From Aquisphaera giovannonii (lineage in GTDB: Bacteria; Planctomycetota; Planctomycetia; Isosphaerales; Isosphaeraceae), in the NCBI RefSeq assembly GCF_008087625.1, contig NZ_CP042997.1, positions 9,734,001-9,798,000 of the forward strand: 64,000 bases of DNA, given 5' to 3'. Positions 8,168 through 20,100 of the stretch are shown here, piece by piece (the first letter of the stretch is position 1; every line of letters starts with the position of its first letter). The notes under the pieces were generated by a model. It searched no databases, was not told the DNA's origin, and was given only the letters and a program-made list of their open reading frames with translations. The translations under genes were made by a program, and so were the position numbers.

Positions 8168-9589
8168 ATGCCGCTTGACCTGCAGGAAACGGCCCCGGAG
8201 GGGGATGGCCCGCCGATCGAGCCGACGATGCTCGACTCCGAACCGGCCGTCGCCCACGAGCCCGCGGCCGACCTGGCGCCCGTCGCCGCCGCCGCCGCCG
8301 CGGCCGCGCCGGTCACGCCCGAGGAGCGGCTCGCCTCCGTGGACACGCTCCGCGGCCTCGCCCTGCTGGGCATCCTGGCGATGAACATCGTCGGCTTCGG
8401 CTGGCCCGGCGCCGCCTACGGCGACCCGCTCAAGGGCGGCGGTTTCGACGGCAGCGACCGCCTGATCTGGTTCTTCAACCACCTGGTCTTCGAGGAGAAG
8501 ATGATGACCATCTTCTCCATGCTCTTCGGCGCGGGGCTCGTGCTGATGGGCGAGCGGGCCGCGGCGCGGGGGGCCTCGCTCCGCGGGGTCTATTACCGCC
8601 GCGTCCTCTGGCTGCTGGCCATCGGCCTCGTCCATTCCTATCTCATCTGGGACGGCGACGTCCTGGTCCTATACGCACAGTGCGGCCTCTTCCTGTACCC
8701 CTTCCGCCGCCTCTCGGCGCGGGCCCTGATCACCATCGGCGTCATCTTCAGCCTGATCCTGATCCCGATCGTCCTGGGCTTCGGGCTGGCGATCCGGGGG
8801 CTGGAGCGCGTCACCGCGCGGGTGGACGCCCAGGTCGCGGCCGGAAAGACGCCCACGCGGCTGGACAGGCGGCTCCGCGACCTTTGGGTGGACGACCTCC
8901 AGAAGGAGCTCAACCCGAACCCCGAGCAGGAGAAGAAGGACTGGGACGAGTCGATGGCCGTCCACCGCGGGGGCTATGCCGGGATCGTGAAGAAACGCGC
9001 CGTTGGCCTGGTCTTCGAGCAGACGTTCGGCTTCGTGCTCGGCGGCTTCTTCTTCGCGATGTCGCGGATGCTCCTGGGCATGGGCCTGATGAAGCTCGGC
9101 GTCTTCTCGGCGGAGCGGTCGCGGGCGTTCTACCTGGAGATGGTGGGCCTCGGCTACGGCATCGGGCTCCCGCTGATGGTCATCGACGCCCGCGAGCTTG
9201 TCCGCCACGCGTTCCGGCCCGAGTACCTGCTCAACGGCGGCGAGTTCTACAACCTCTTCGGCAGCCTGGTCGTCGCGATGGGCCACGTCGGGCTGATCAT
9301 GCTGCTCGTGCAGTCGGGCTCGCTCGCCTGGCTGACCGGCCGCCTGGCCGCCGTCGGCCGGATGGCCCTCTCGAACTACCTGACGCACTCGATCGTCTGC
9401 ACGACGCTCTTCTACGGCTACGGCTTCGGCCTCTTCGGCCAGATCAACCGCACCGGCCTCGCCGCCATCGTCCTGACCATCTGGATCGCCCAACTGCTCA
9501 TCAGCCCGATCTGGCTGAAGCACTTCCGCTTCGGCCCCGCCGAATGGCTCTGGCGGTCGCTGACGTACTGGAAAATCCAGCCGATGTGA
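8168..9589 (+). CDS. DUF418 (YeiB-like) multi-pass membrane protein
   Basis: A 473-aa protein. The first about 55 residues are acidic and Ala/Pro-rich, followed by RLASVDTLRGLALLGILAMN, the typical opening of DUF418/YeiB-type proteins. About ten hydrophobic segments follow, ending in GRMALSNYLTHSIVCTTLFY and the C-terminal FGPAEWLWRSLTYW, the conserved DUF418 box. The molecular function of the family is unknown; a transporter or acyltransferase-like role has been suggested because of distant similarity. The ATG at 8168 starts after the upstream porin's stop with a 119-bp gap. Its stop is 12 bp before the next gene, indicating an operon. Confidence 0.85.
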   Translation: MPLDLQETAPEGDGPPIEPTMLDSEPAVAHEPAADLAPVAAAAAAAAPVTPEERLASVDTLRGLALLGILAMNIVGFGWPGAAYGDPLKGGGFDGSDRLIWFFNHLVFEEKMMTIFSMLFGAGLVLMGERAAARGASLRGVYYRRVLWLLAIGLVHSYLIWDGDVLVLYAQCGLFLYPFRRLSARALITIGVIFSLILIPIVLGFGLAIRGLERVTARVDAQVAAGKTPTRLDRRLRDLWVDDLQKELNPNPEQEKKDWDESMAVHRGGYAGIVKKRAVGLVFEQTFGFVLGGFFFAMSRMLLGMGLMKLGVFSAERSRAFYLEMVGLGYGIGLPLMVIDARELVRHAFRPEYLLNGGEFYNLFGSLVVAMGHVGLIMLLVQSGSLAWLTGRLAAVGRMALSNYLTHSIVCTTLFYGYGFGLFGQINRTGLAAIVLTIWIAQLLISPIWLKHFRFGPAEWLWRSLTYWKIQPM

Positions 9590-9601
9590 GGCCGGAGGAT
9601 C

Positions 9602-10705
9602 ATGGACGCGTCCAAGGACAAGGAACGATTCGACGCCATGCTCGCGGCGACGGGCATCCCGATCGAGGCTCTGACGCCGCGGATGGGGCTGGAACTGCTC
9701 CTCCGGTTCTACGCCGAGAATCCGGCCGGCGTGACCCTCTACGGCGTTTGGTCCAAGATCTCGCGCTATGGACCGGAGGAGTTGGGGTTCAGATTTCAGT
9801 GGCACCGGACCCGCTCCGAGGACCGCGGTGCGTTTGCGTCAGCCGACGTTTCCCTGCTCTTCAAGGTCGGCCCACAGTCCATGGCCGGTGACCTACGCGG
9901 GTTCAGAGCGTGGTGCGCCGGCCCCGAGCAAATGGCAGACTTCCGGTCAGCCGTCGAGACGTCGGACGCCATCCGGGTGTGGGGAGATTCGCCCTCCGCG
10001 GGGGTCCGCGTCCTGTGGGACGATATCATTCAGTCTCATGTAGCTCTGTTCGACTGCTGGGGATTCCGAGACCCATCCCGCCCTGTCGTGACCATGACCG
10101 AGGACCAGTGGCTGCAGTCCGACGATGTCCCCCTGATGCTGAGGTGGTTCCGGCAGGAGTGGCAAGGCGAAGAAGCCGACCTGGACCGGCTCTTGCAGAG
10201 CTACCTGCTGGCGTGCTGTCGGCGGATCTGGGAACTGCTCCCCCTCGACGCGAGCCGACGGGGAGTTGAGATCGCCGAGCGCGACCTCGAGGGCGAGGCG
10301 TCCCGCGAAGAAGTCGCCCGCGCCAGGTATGAGGCGGAAGGAGCCGCATTCTATCTCGATCCGTCCGACGATCGCGAGCCCCCGGCGGACTTGCCCCCGG
10401 ACTTCAAGGAAGCCTGGGCCCAATACGAATTGAAGCGGCGGGCCGACATCAATCGTCTGGCCGAAGAGGTGAAGGTAATTTCGTCCGAGAAATTGAAACA
10501 AATGGTCCGATCGGCGAGCCGCGAGATCATCGATTCGCCGAGGGAGCTTCTAGAATCCGCGGCATATTTCGCCGAGGCGTCGATGATCTATCCCGGCCTG
10601 CGGCCGAAGGAGAGTATCGAGCGATATCAAAACTTCCTCCCCGCCTCGCTTCTCCGCGAGATGGTCGGCAATCCCTTCCGCGAGCGGCCTTCGGCGTCGT
10701 CCTGA
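9602..10705 (+). CDS. Planctomycete-type protein of unknown function
   Basis: A 367-aa soluble protein starting at ATG 9602 with GGAGG just upstream. I do not recognise a catalytic domain. From about residue 165 (MTEDQWLQSDDVPLMLRWF) it carries a module that I associate with many planctomycete proteins: this opening, a 'CCRRIWELLP' segment, an 'RGVEIAERDLEGEAS' helix, and a tail ending LREMVGNPFRERP. The N-terminal half is unrelated to anything I know. No signal peptide or membrane segment. Directly behind the DUF418 gene (12-bp gap), so probably co-transcribed. Confidence 0.75.
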   Translation: MDASKDKERFDAMLAATGIPIEALTPRMGLELLLRFYAENPAGVTLYGVWSKISRYGPEELGFRFQWHRTRSEDRGAFASADVSLLFKVGPQSMAGDLRGFRAWCAGPEQMADFRSAVETSDAIRVWGDSPSAGVRVLWDDIIQSHVALFDCWGFRDPSRPVVTMTEDQWLQSDDVPLMLRWFRQEWQGEEADLDRLLQSYLLACCRRIWELLPLDASRRGVEIAERDLEGEASREEVARARYEAEGAAFYLDPSDDREPPADLPPDFKEAWAQYELKRRADINRLAEEVKVISSEKLKQMVRSASREIIDSPRELLESAAYFAEASMIYPGLRPKESIERYQNFLPASLLREMVGNPFRERPSASS

Positions 10706-10746
10706 CTGGACCAGGGGGCATGAGCTCGCGAGTCGCGTGACTTGCC

Positions 10747-10772
10747 GGTCGCGGTGCGTTTTCGCTGCGACC
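10747..10772. terminator. GC hairpin between convergent genes
   Basis: GGTCGC (10747-10752) pairs with GCGACC (10767-10772), with a further inner GCG/CGC pairing around a TTTT loop. It sits in the 90-bp gap between two convergent genes, so it may terminate both. No T-tract follows. Confidence 0.4.
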
Positions 10773-10795
10773 GACATTCCAGACAAAGTAACGCT

Positions 10796-12250
10796 TCACA
10801 TGTGGGCCGGTGCGTTGCCCTCGTCCATGGCCGCCAGGTGCCGACGACGGGCGCGGCGGCGGGGGCCGAGGGTGGCGATCCGGGGCTTCCGCGAGAAGAG
10901 TCCGGCGACGGAGTCGGCGTAGAAGAGCCCGCGCGGGGTCGGCTCGATGGCACCGTCGCCCACGGTGAGCAGGCCCTCGTCCACCAGGGCGGAGAGCTCG
11001 TCCCAGAAGTCGTCGATGAGGTCGGTGCCGAAGGCCCGCGCGTACGCAGGCCGCTCGATCCGGAGGGCGGCGAGGCGGCGGGCCAGGTGGAGGACCTTGC
11101 GGTCATCGAGCGTGTATCGAAAGGCCCGCTCCCAGGGCGGCCCGCCGCGCTCGATCGCGGCGCCGTACGAGGCGGCGGTCGTCGGGTTCATGACCTTGAC
11201 CGCCGAATGGGCATCGCCCGCGAACGAGATGCCCGAGGGCCCGAAGCCGAGGATGTCCGGGAAGTCGGCCGCGAAGCTGAGCTCCTCGTAGACGAACCGG
11301 CGATCGGTCGCGTTCAACTCGCGTCGCTCGAAGTTCGTCAGCGTCGTCGGGACGAAGCCGCGATCGAGCAGGACCGCGCGCACCCCCGCCAGGTTCCGCG
11401 CCGCGGCCTCGTTGTCCGGGAGCGTCTCGACGAGTTCCCGGTCTCGCGACCATTCGGTGCCGAGGCCCTCGAAGAGGACGAGGTGGTAGACGCAGATCCC
11501 GTCGAGGCCCAGCGCGACGGCGTTCTCGACGTCCTCGCGCATCGCGTCGGGCGACTGGCCCGGGAGGTTGATCAGCAGGTCGGCGGACGCGGTGAAGCCC
11601 CGCTCGTGGGCCAGCTCGACGACCTCGCGAAAGGTCGCCGCGGCACCGAAAGCGAGCCGGCCCATCTGCTTCAGCCTCACCTCGTCGAACGTCTGGATCC
11701 CCATGCTGAGCCGGACGTGCCGGGCGGGGAACTCGTCGCGGAGGATGTCCACGAGCCGGTCCTTCCGGCCCAGGAACGCGGCGGGTACGCCCTCCAGCGT
11801 CACCTCCGCGCCCGACAGGTCGAACGACTGCGCGAGCGTCCGGCAGAGCTCGCGGAAGGGCCCCGGCGGGCTCAGGTTCGCCGTGCCGCCCCCGAAGTAG
11901 AGCCCCGCGACCGGCCGGCCCGCCAGCGTCGGATCGGCCGAGAGTCGGGCATCGATCTCCCGGATCACGTCCGCGATCGTGGACTCCGCCCCGCGCCGGT
12001 CGAAACGCTCGTGCGGGAACGTGCAGAACCCGCACCCCGCCACCGCCGGTGAGCAGAACGGATGCGGCAGCACGCCGACCAGGAGCGTCCGCGACGGGTC
12101 GTGCTCGAGCACCGGCGCCGGCTCGTCGCCCTTGAGGATCGGCATCGCCGCCGCCAGCGGATACCCGTGCAGAAGCCGATGCCTCTGGGGCCGCTCCATG
12201 CGTCGCCGAAGTTCCTCCCGCGCCGAGGATGCACCGTTCGGAGTGGCCAC
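10796..12250 (-). CDS. Radical SAM protein, HemN/HemW-like, with CX6CX2C cluster motif
   Basis: A 484-aa protein of the coproporphyrinogen-oxidase-like radical SAM class. The SAM/GGxGT segment (LYFGGGTANL), the strand VTLEGVPAAF, RLSMGIQTFDE and DLLINLPGQSPD are all HemN/HemW landmarks, and a HemN C-terminal winged domain follows. The Fe-S motif is odd: PFCSPAVAGCGFC gives Cys66-x6-Cys73-x2-Cys76 instead of Cx3Cx2C. It could be a specialised enzyme rather than a haem chaperone or true CPO. The frame starts at GTG 12250; ATG 12199 (MERPQRHR) is an alternative. It is divergent from the GH127 gene. Confidence 0.8.
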   Translation of the reverse strand: MATPNGASSAREELRRRMERPQRHRLLHGYPLAAAMPILKGDEPAPVLEHDPSRTLLVGVLPHPFCSPAVAGCGFCTFPHERFDRRGAESTIADVIREIDARLSADPTLAGRPVAGLYFGGGTANLSPPGPFRELCRTLAQSFDLSGAEVTLEGVPAAFLGRKDRLVDILRDEFPARHVRLSMGIQTFDEVRLKQMGRLAFGAAATFREVVELAHERGFTASADLLINLPGQSPDAMREDVENAVALGLDGICVYHLVLFEGLGTEWSRDRELVETLPDNEAAARNLAGVRAVLLDRGFVPTTLTNFERRELNATDRRFVYEELSFAADFPDILGFGPSGISFAGDAHSAVKVMNPTTAASYGAAIERGGPPWERAFRYTLDDRKVLHLARRLAALRIERPAYARAFGTDLIDDFWDELSALVDEGLLTVGDGAIEPTPRGLFYADSVAGLFSRKPRIATLGPRRRARRRHLAAMDEGNAPAHM

Positions 12251-12476
12251 GACGATTCTCCGGAAGACAGGAGACGAAGCGCACCCAGTATAGCCGGGAT
12301 CGCACTCGCCGGCAGGAGCCGGCCGCGGCCCGGTACTTGACCGCGGGACGATCTCCCGGGCATCCTCGATTTCTCACGGGCCGGGGCGAAGGTCGCGGGC
12401 GATGCCTGACATGGTCGTGCCCGTGGCCGAAGATGTCATGGCCAGCGGTCCCACGGGCTTTGGTTCGGGTGTTGCG

Positions 12477-15400
12477 ATGACCACATGGATCCGCGTTGCG
12501 ACGGTCGTGGCGTTCTCGTCCTGCTGGCTGATGTCGGCCTCGGTCGCGACGGCGCAGGCCGACGGCGACCAGATCATCGACGGCATCGGCGAGACGTCGC
12601 TCATCGCCCGCTACCCGCTCGACGGCAACGCGACGGACCGCTCGCGCAACGGCTTCCACGCCACGCCACGCGGCGAGGGGGCGGCGTTCGCCGAAGACCG
12701 CCGCTTCGGCAAGGTGCTGGCCCTCAACGGCGCCCGGGGCGTGGCGCTCGAACTGCCGGCCATGATGCTGGACGGCGTCGAGTCGATGAGCGTCGTCGGC
12801 TGGGCCCGGCTCCGTTCGGCGAATGGAAATCCGCAGTTCTTCGCGTTCGAGCGCGACGCCGATCACGTCTTCTCCTGCATGCTGGCCGTCGCGGACGGGG
12901 ACGACGGCTTCAGGACAACCATCACCGCGAAGGGCGCGGCCGGCCCGGTCGGGCCATCTTCGAGGAATGCGGCGAGCGGGCGATGGACGCACGTGGCCGT
13001 CGTGCTGGACGCCGCGGCGGGCAGGCTGTCCCTCTTCCGGGACGGCACACTCGCCGGCCGGGCCGACGTGCCGGCCGCGGCGGTCGCCGGGATCCTCCAC
13101 GCGAAGGCCGTCGCGACGGCCAGGCTCCGCGTCGGCGACGGCCTGGACGGCATGATCCGCGACCTGCGCCTGTACTCGACGGCGCTGTCCGACGCCCAGG
13201 TGCGAACGATCCACGACAACGCGGCCGGCAACCGACGGATGGCCTCGGCCGGGTCGGCCTCCGAAGCGGCCCGCGCGGCGAAGGCGGGACCCGTCGACTT
13301 CGGCGGGCCGAAGCTCGTCGGCGTGGCGGATCTCAACGCGGCGACGACCGTCGGCTTCCTGCCGAAGCTGCCGGCGACGGTGCCCGGCGTCTACGAGGGC
13401 GGGGCGGCCGGCCCGGCGCTGAGGGTCATCTGGCCGTCGCCGAAGACCGCCGAAGCGGTCGCCAGGCCCGGCACCCATACCATCATCGGCCAGGTGCCCG
13501 GCACGACGTTCGCGGCCAGGGCGGTCGTCACCGTCTCCGCCCCGACAGCCGCGCCGGAGACGCCCGAACGCAAGCTGCGGCCGTTCGCCCTCGGAGAGGT
13601 CACGCTCGACCGCGACGCCGCCGGCCGGGAGACGCCGTTCATCAGGAACCGCGACAAGTTCGTCAGGGCCCTCGCCGGGACGAACCCCGACGACTTCCTC
13701 TACATGTTCCGCGACGCCTTCGGCCAGCCGCAGCCGGCGGGGGCGAAGGCCCTAGGCGTGTGGGACAGCCGGACGACGCGCCTCCGCGGACACGCCACCG
13801 GCCACTACCTCTCCGCGCTCGCCCAGGCGTACGCCGGCACCACCTACGACGAGACGCTCAGGGCCGAGTTGCGGAAGAGGATGGACGCCACGATCGAGGC
13901 TCTGTACTCGCTGTCGCAGAGGTCGGGCAACCCCGAGAAGCCCGGCGGCCCGGCCATCGCGGACCCGACGAAGGTCCCGCCCGGCGAGGGCCGGAAGGGG
14001 TACGACTCCAACCTCGCCGCCGGCCAGATCCGCACCGACTTCTGGAACTGGGGGCACGGCTTCCTCAGCGCGTATCCGCCCGACCAGTTCATCATGCTCG
14101 AGCAGGGCGCGACCTACGGCACGGGCAACGACCAGGTCTGGGCGCCGTACTACACGCTGCACAAGATCCTCGCCGGCCTGCTCGATTGTCACGAGGTCGG
14201 CGGCAACGCGAAGGCGCTCGACATCGCGCGGGGCATGGCCCTGTGGGCCCACGGTCGCCTGAGGCGCCTGCCGCAGGAGACCCGCATCGCGATGTGGAAC
14301 CGGTACATCGCCGGCGAGTACGGCGGCATGAACGAGGTGATGGCCCGCCTCCATCGCCTGACCGGCGACCCGCGGTTCCTCGAGGGGGCCAGGCTGTTCG
14401 ACAACATCGCCTTCTTCTACGGCGGCCCCGACCGCTCGGGCGGCCTGGCGAGGAACGTGGACACGCTCCGCGGCAAGCACGCCAACCAGCACATCCCGCA
14501 GGTCATCGGCTCGCTCGAGGCGTTCGACGCCACGAAGGACGCGGACGATTTCCGCGTCGCCGAGAACTTCTGGGACATCGCCACCACGTCGTACTCCTAC
14601 AGCATCGGCGGGGTGGCCGGCGCGCACCGGCCCAACAACGCCGAGTGCTTCACGGCCGAGCCCGACACGCTCTGGCGGAACGGCTTCGCCGAGGGCGGCC
14701 AGAACGAGACCTGCGCGACATACAACATGCTCAAGCTCAGCCGCGGGCTCTTCCTGCATCGCCCCGGCGACGCCCGGTACATGGACTACTACGAACGCGC
14801 CCTCCTCAACGACATCCTCGCGTCGGTGGCCGAGCACGACCCGGGCAACACGTACCACATCCCGCTGAACCCCGGCTCGAGGAAGTCCTTCGGCAACGAG
14901 GACATGCAAGGCTTCACCTGCTGCAACGGCACGGCCCTCGAGAGCAACACCAAGCTCCAGGACTCGATCTACTTCCGCACCGAGGACGGATCGGCCCTGT
15001 ACGTCAACCTGTTCGTCCCCTCGACCCTGACCTGGAGCAGCCGCGGCTCGAAGCTGAAGCAGGAGACGAGCTTCCCGTACGCCGACAGCACCCGTCTCAC
15101 GCTCAACGGCTGCGACGGCCTCGACCTGTTCGTCCGCGTGCCGGGATGGGCGACGAAGGGCTCCTCCGTGAAGGTGGACGGCGTCGAGAAGCCGGTCGAC
15201 GCGAGGCCCGGCAGCTACCTCAGCCTGGGCAAGGCGTGGAAGGACGGCGCCGTGGTCGAGCTCCGCATGCCGTTCGGCTTCCACTTCAGCCGCGTGATGG
15301 ATCGCCCGAACATCGCCAGCATCCTGTACGGCCCGGTGGTCCTCGCCGCCGAGGAGCCGGCCCCGCGTCCCGACTGGCGTCCGGTGACGGTCGACGTCAA

Positions 15401-15563
15401 CGCCCCGGAGAAATCCATCACCGGCGAACCGAGCACGCTCCGCTTCCGGGTCGGCGATGCGAAGCTCAGGCCGTTCTTCGAGTCCTATGGTCGATATTCG
15501 GTCTACTTCGACCTGAAGGCAAACGGCTCGGCGGCGCGGGAGAAATCCCCTCCCGCCCCCTGA
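12477..15563 (+). CDS. Secreted LamG-GH127 glycosidase (beta-L-arabinofuranosidase family)
   Basis: A 1028-aa exported enzyme. ATG 12477 is followed at once by a signal peptide (MTTWIRVATVVAFSSCWLMS ... ATAQA); an upstream ATG at 12402 would bury it. Residues about 40-215 form a LamG-like jelly roll. Residues about 280-352 resemble a Big_4 Ig-like domain (VPGVYEGG ... ARPGTHTIIGQVPG). From about 365 the DUF1680/GH127 (alpha/alpha)6 barrel begins. The Zn-thiolate catalytic set is visible: E744-x-C746 (NETCATYN) and C815-C816 (FTCCNGTALES), matching the Glu/Cys ligands and nucleophilic Cys of HypBA1. It probably trims arabinose from plant polysaccharides outside the cytoplasm; the substrate is inferred from the family. 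Confidence 0.9.
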   Translation: MTTWIRVATVVAFSSCWLMSASVATAQADGDQIIDGIGETSLIARYPLDGNATDRSRNGFHATPRGEGAAFAEDRRFGKVLALNGARGVALELPAMMLDGVESMSVVGWARLRSANGNPQFFAFERDADHVFSCMLAVADGDDGFRTTITAKGAAGPVGPSSRNAASGRWTHVAVVLDAAAGRLSLFRDGTLAGRADVPAAAVAGILHAKAVATARLRVGDGLDGMIRDLRLYSTALSDAQVRTIHDNAAGNRRMASAGSASEAARAAKAGPVDFGGPKLVGVADLNAATTVGFLPKLPATVPGVYEGGAAGPALRVIWPSPKTAEAVARPGTHTIIGQVPGTTFAARAVVTVSAPTAAPETPERKLRPFALGEVTLDRDAAGRETPFIRNRDKFVRALAGTNPDDFLYMFRDAFGQPQPAGAKALGVWDSRTTRLRGHATGHYLSALAQAYAGTTYDETLRAELRKRMDATIEALYSLSQRSGNPEKPGGPAIADPTKVPPGEGRKGYDSNLAAGQIRTDFWNWGHGFLSAYPPDQFIMLEQGATYGTGNDQVWAPYYTLHKILAGLLDCHEVGGNAKALDIARGMALWAHGRLRRLPQETRIAMWNRYIAGEYGGMNEVMARLHRLTGDPRFLEGARLFDNIAFFYGGPDRSGGLARNVDTLRGKHANQHIPQVIGSLEAFDATKDADDFRVAENFWDIATTSYSYSIGGVAGAHRPNNAECFTAEPDTLWRNGFAEGGQNETCATYNMLKLSRGLFLHRPGDARYMDYYERALLNDILASVAEHDPGNTYHIPLNPGSRKSFGNEDMQGFTCCNGTALESNTKLQDSIYFRTEDGSALYVNLFVPSTLTWSSRGSKLKQETSFPYADSTRLTLNGCDGLDLFVRVPGWATKGSSVKVDGVEKPVDARPGSYLSLGKAWKDGAVVELRMPFGFHFSRVMDRPNIASILYGPVVLAAEEPAPRPDWRPVTVDVNAPEKSITGEPSTLRFRVGDAKLRPFFESYGRYSVYFDLKANGSAAREKSPPAP

Positions 15564-15630
15564 ATGGCCGAGCGGCAGCGAGAGGCTTCCACGAGCGACG
15601 GACACACCGCCGCCGAGCCCTTGTGGTCGA

Positions 15631-17160
<1,530 letters not shown>

Positions 17161-17182
17161 CGCGGTCGCTCCCCGGGGCTCA

Positions 17183-20100
17183 TCAACCCTTGGTCATCAC
17201 TTCGTCGAGGTTCAGGATCACGTTGCCGATCATGGTCCACGCGGCCAGCTCGGCCGGGTCCCGCTTCGGGTCGGGCTTCGTCTCGCCGGCCTCGACCAGC
17301 GCCTTCGCCGCGGCCGGGTCGCCCGCGTAGTGGGACGTGAAGTCCTGGAGCGCGGCGTACAGGTCGGCCAGCTCCCTGGCGCCCGGCCTGCGGGCGGTGG
17401 CCAGGCGGAACATCCAGGCGAGGCGGTCGTCGGTGGTCGGGCCGGCCTCGCGGAGCGTCCGCTCGGCCAGGCCGCGGGCCGCCTCCACGAACTGCGGCTC
17501 ATTCATGATCAGGAGCGCCTGGAGCGGCGTATTCGTCCGCTCGCGGCGGACGGTGCACGACTCCCGGGAGGGCGCGTCGAGCGTCGTCATCTGGGGCGGC
17601 GGCGAGGTCCGCTTCCAGAAGGTGTACAAGCTGCGGCGGTGGACCTTCTCCGCGCCGGTGTCGGCCTTGAACTTGGCGGTGTTGCTGTCCGTGTAGGCGA
17701 CGGCCTCCCACAGCCCGGCCGGCTGAGGCGGCTTGACGCTCGGGCCGCCGACTCGCTCCACGAGGAGGTCGCCGAGGGCGAACGCCTGGTCGCGGACGGT
17801 CTCGGCGTCGAGCCGGAACCGCGGGCCGCGGGCGTAGAGGCGGTTCTCCGGGTCCTTGGCCAGGCTCTCCGGCGTGACGCGGCCGCTCTGGCGATAAGTC
17901 GCGGACATGAGCATCCGCTTCATGAACCGCTTGACGTCCCAGCCGTCCTCGCGGAACTGCACGGCCAGCCAGTCGAGCAGCTCGGGGTGGCTGGGCGGGT
18001 CGCCCTGCGAGCCGAAGTCCTCCGCCGTCTTGACGATCCCCGTGCCGAAGACCTGGAGCCAGAACCGGTTCACCGCCACGCGGGCCGTCAGCGGGTGATT
18101 CGGCTCGACGAGCCACTTCGCGAAGCCGAGCCGGTTCACCGGCGCCCCGGCCGGCAAGGGGGGCAGGAAGGCCGGCGTCGAGCGGCCGACCTTGTCCCTG
18201 CGCTGGTCGTACTCGCCGCGGTTGAGGAGGAACGCCGGCTTCGGCTCGCCGGCCCGCTCGCGGCTGATCAGGGTCGTCGGGATGCTCGCCTCGACGGCCG
18301 CCTTCGCCTTCTGGGCCTCGTCCACCTGGGCGTACAGCGGATCGAGGACGGCCTTCGCCCGCGGGTCGCGGGAGGCGACGAACATCGCGACCAGCTCCGC
18401 CTTCTGGGCCTCGGTCCGCCTGTCCGGGTCGATGGCGACGATCGCCTTGATCGCCTCCGGGAGCCCCGCCCCGCCGTCGGCCTTGCGGGCGCGGATCCAG
18501 GAGGCCAGCGTGTCATACGTCTGCCCTTCCTGCGGCGTCCAGGTCTCGATGCCGGCGTTGTCCCAGTAGACGGTGCCGTCCTGCTGGGTGAAGGCCCAGC
18601 CCTGGATGATCGTCCCGGGCTTCAGGCCGAGCGACTTCGCGGGGACATCCAGACGCACCCACTTGCCGGTGGTCGGCAGGTCGCCCATCCGGAGCCGCTC
18701 CGGGGAATTGTCCTTGCCGAACGGGATGACGTTCTCGCCCCAGTAGGCTCGGTGGGTCCACTGCCCGCCGAGGTTCCACTGGAGCATGACCTCCTTCGGC
18801 GGCGAGGTCGGGTCGAGGAACACATACGCGAAGAACGTGTCCCCTTCGCCGACCTTCAGCTTCGGCCCGGCGTTGTCGAAGAACCGCTGCTTCAGCCCCT
18901 GGGCGACGAGCCGGAACGAGGCCTTGCCGCTCTGCACCGGGTACGTGGGCCGGCCGCGGAACTCCCAGCCCGGCTCACCCTGCGGCGAGGCCCCGGCGGG
19001 CAGCGCGTCGTCCACCCAGGTGAAGTCGGCCCGGCGGACGAACTCCTCGGCATCGGCGTCCCGCTTCCTGTCGTACGTCGCGGCGAGCTTCGAGGCCTCG
19101 GCGGCGATCGCCTCCCGCGCCGAGGTGATCTTCGCGTCGGCCGCGGCGATGGCCCTCGTCTGCTCGGCCGAGGGGACCTTGGCGACGGGCGCCCACGCCG
19201 CGATGTTGCCGTCGAGCGCGGGGCCGTCGATGTTGTTGAAGAAGGCGAAGAGCTGGTAATAGTCCTTCATCCGGATCGGATCATACTTGTGATCGTGGCA
19301 GCGGGCGCATCCGGTCGTCAGGCCCAGGAGGACCGTGCCGTTGGTGTCCACCTGGTCCACGACGTTGCGGACGTAGACCTCCTCCTCGATCGACCCGCCC
19401 TCGCTCGTGGAGACGTGGCAGCGGTTGAAGCCGGTGGCGACGAGCTGGTCGAGCGTGGGGTTCGGCAGCAGGTCGCCGGCGAGCTGCTCGACGAGGAAGG
19501 TGTCGAACCGCTTGTTCGCGTTGAAGGCGTCGATGACCCAGTCGCGGTACGGCCAGATCTCGCGGTAGTTGTCCAGGTGCAGGCCGTGGGTGTCGCCGTA
19601 GCGTGCGGCGTCCAGCCAGTAGCGGGCCATGTGCTCCCCGTAGCGCGGCGAGTCGAGCAGCCGGTCGACGAGCCGCTCATAGCCGGCGTCGGACGTATCG
19701 GCGAGGAACGCGTCCACCTCCTTCGGCGTGGGGGGCAGGCCGGTGAGGTCGAGGTAGACCCGTCGGACCAGGGTGGCCGGGTCGGCCTCCGGCGAGGGGT
19801 GCAGGCGCTCGGCCTCGAGGCGGGCGAGGATGAACCGGTCGATCGGGTTGCGGGCCCAGGCGCCGTCCTTCACGGCCGGGAGCTCGGCCTTGCGGGGTGC
19901 CTCGAAGGCCCAGTGCGTGGACCAGTTCGCCCCCTCGGCGACCCAGCGCCTCAGGGTCTGCACCTGCGCGGGGGAGAGGGCCTTGCCGAACTTCTTCGGC
20001 GGCATGACCATCTCGGGGTCGTCGCTCTCGATGCGGGCGACCAGCTCGCTGTCGTCCGGCTTGCCGGGGACGACGGCGGCCTCGCCCGACTTGAGCTTCG

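Noticed and set aside
12402-12476. Upstream ATG for the GH127 gene
   Set aside because: It adds 25 residues before an otherwise ideal signal peptide; ATG 12477 is preferred.
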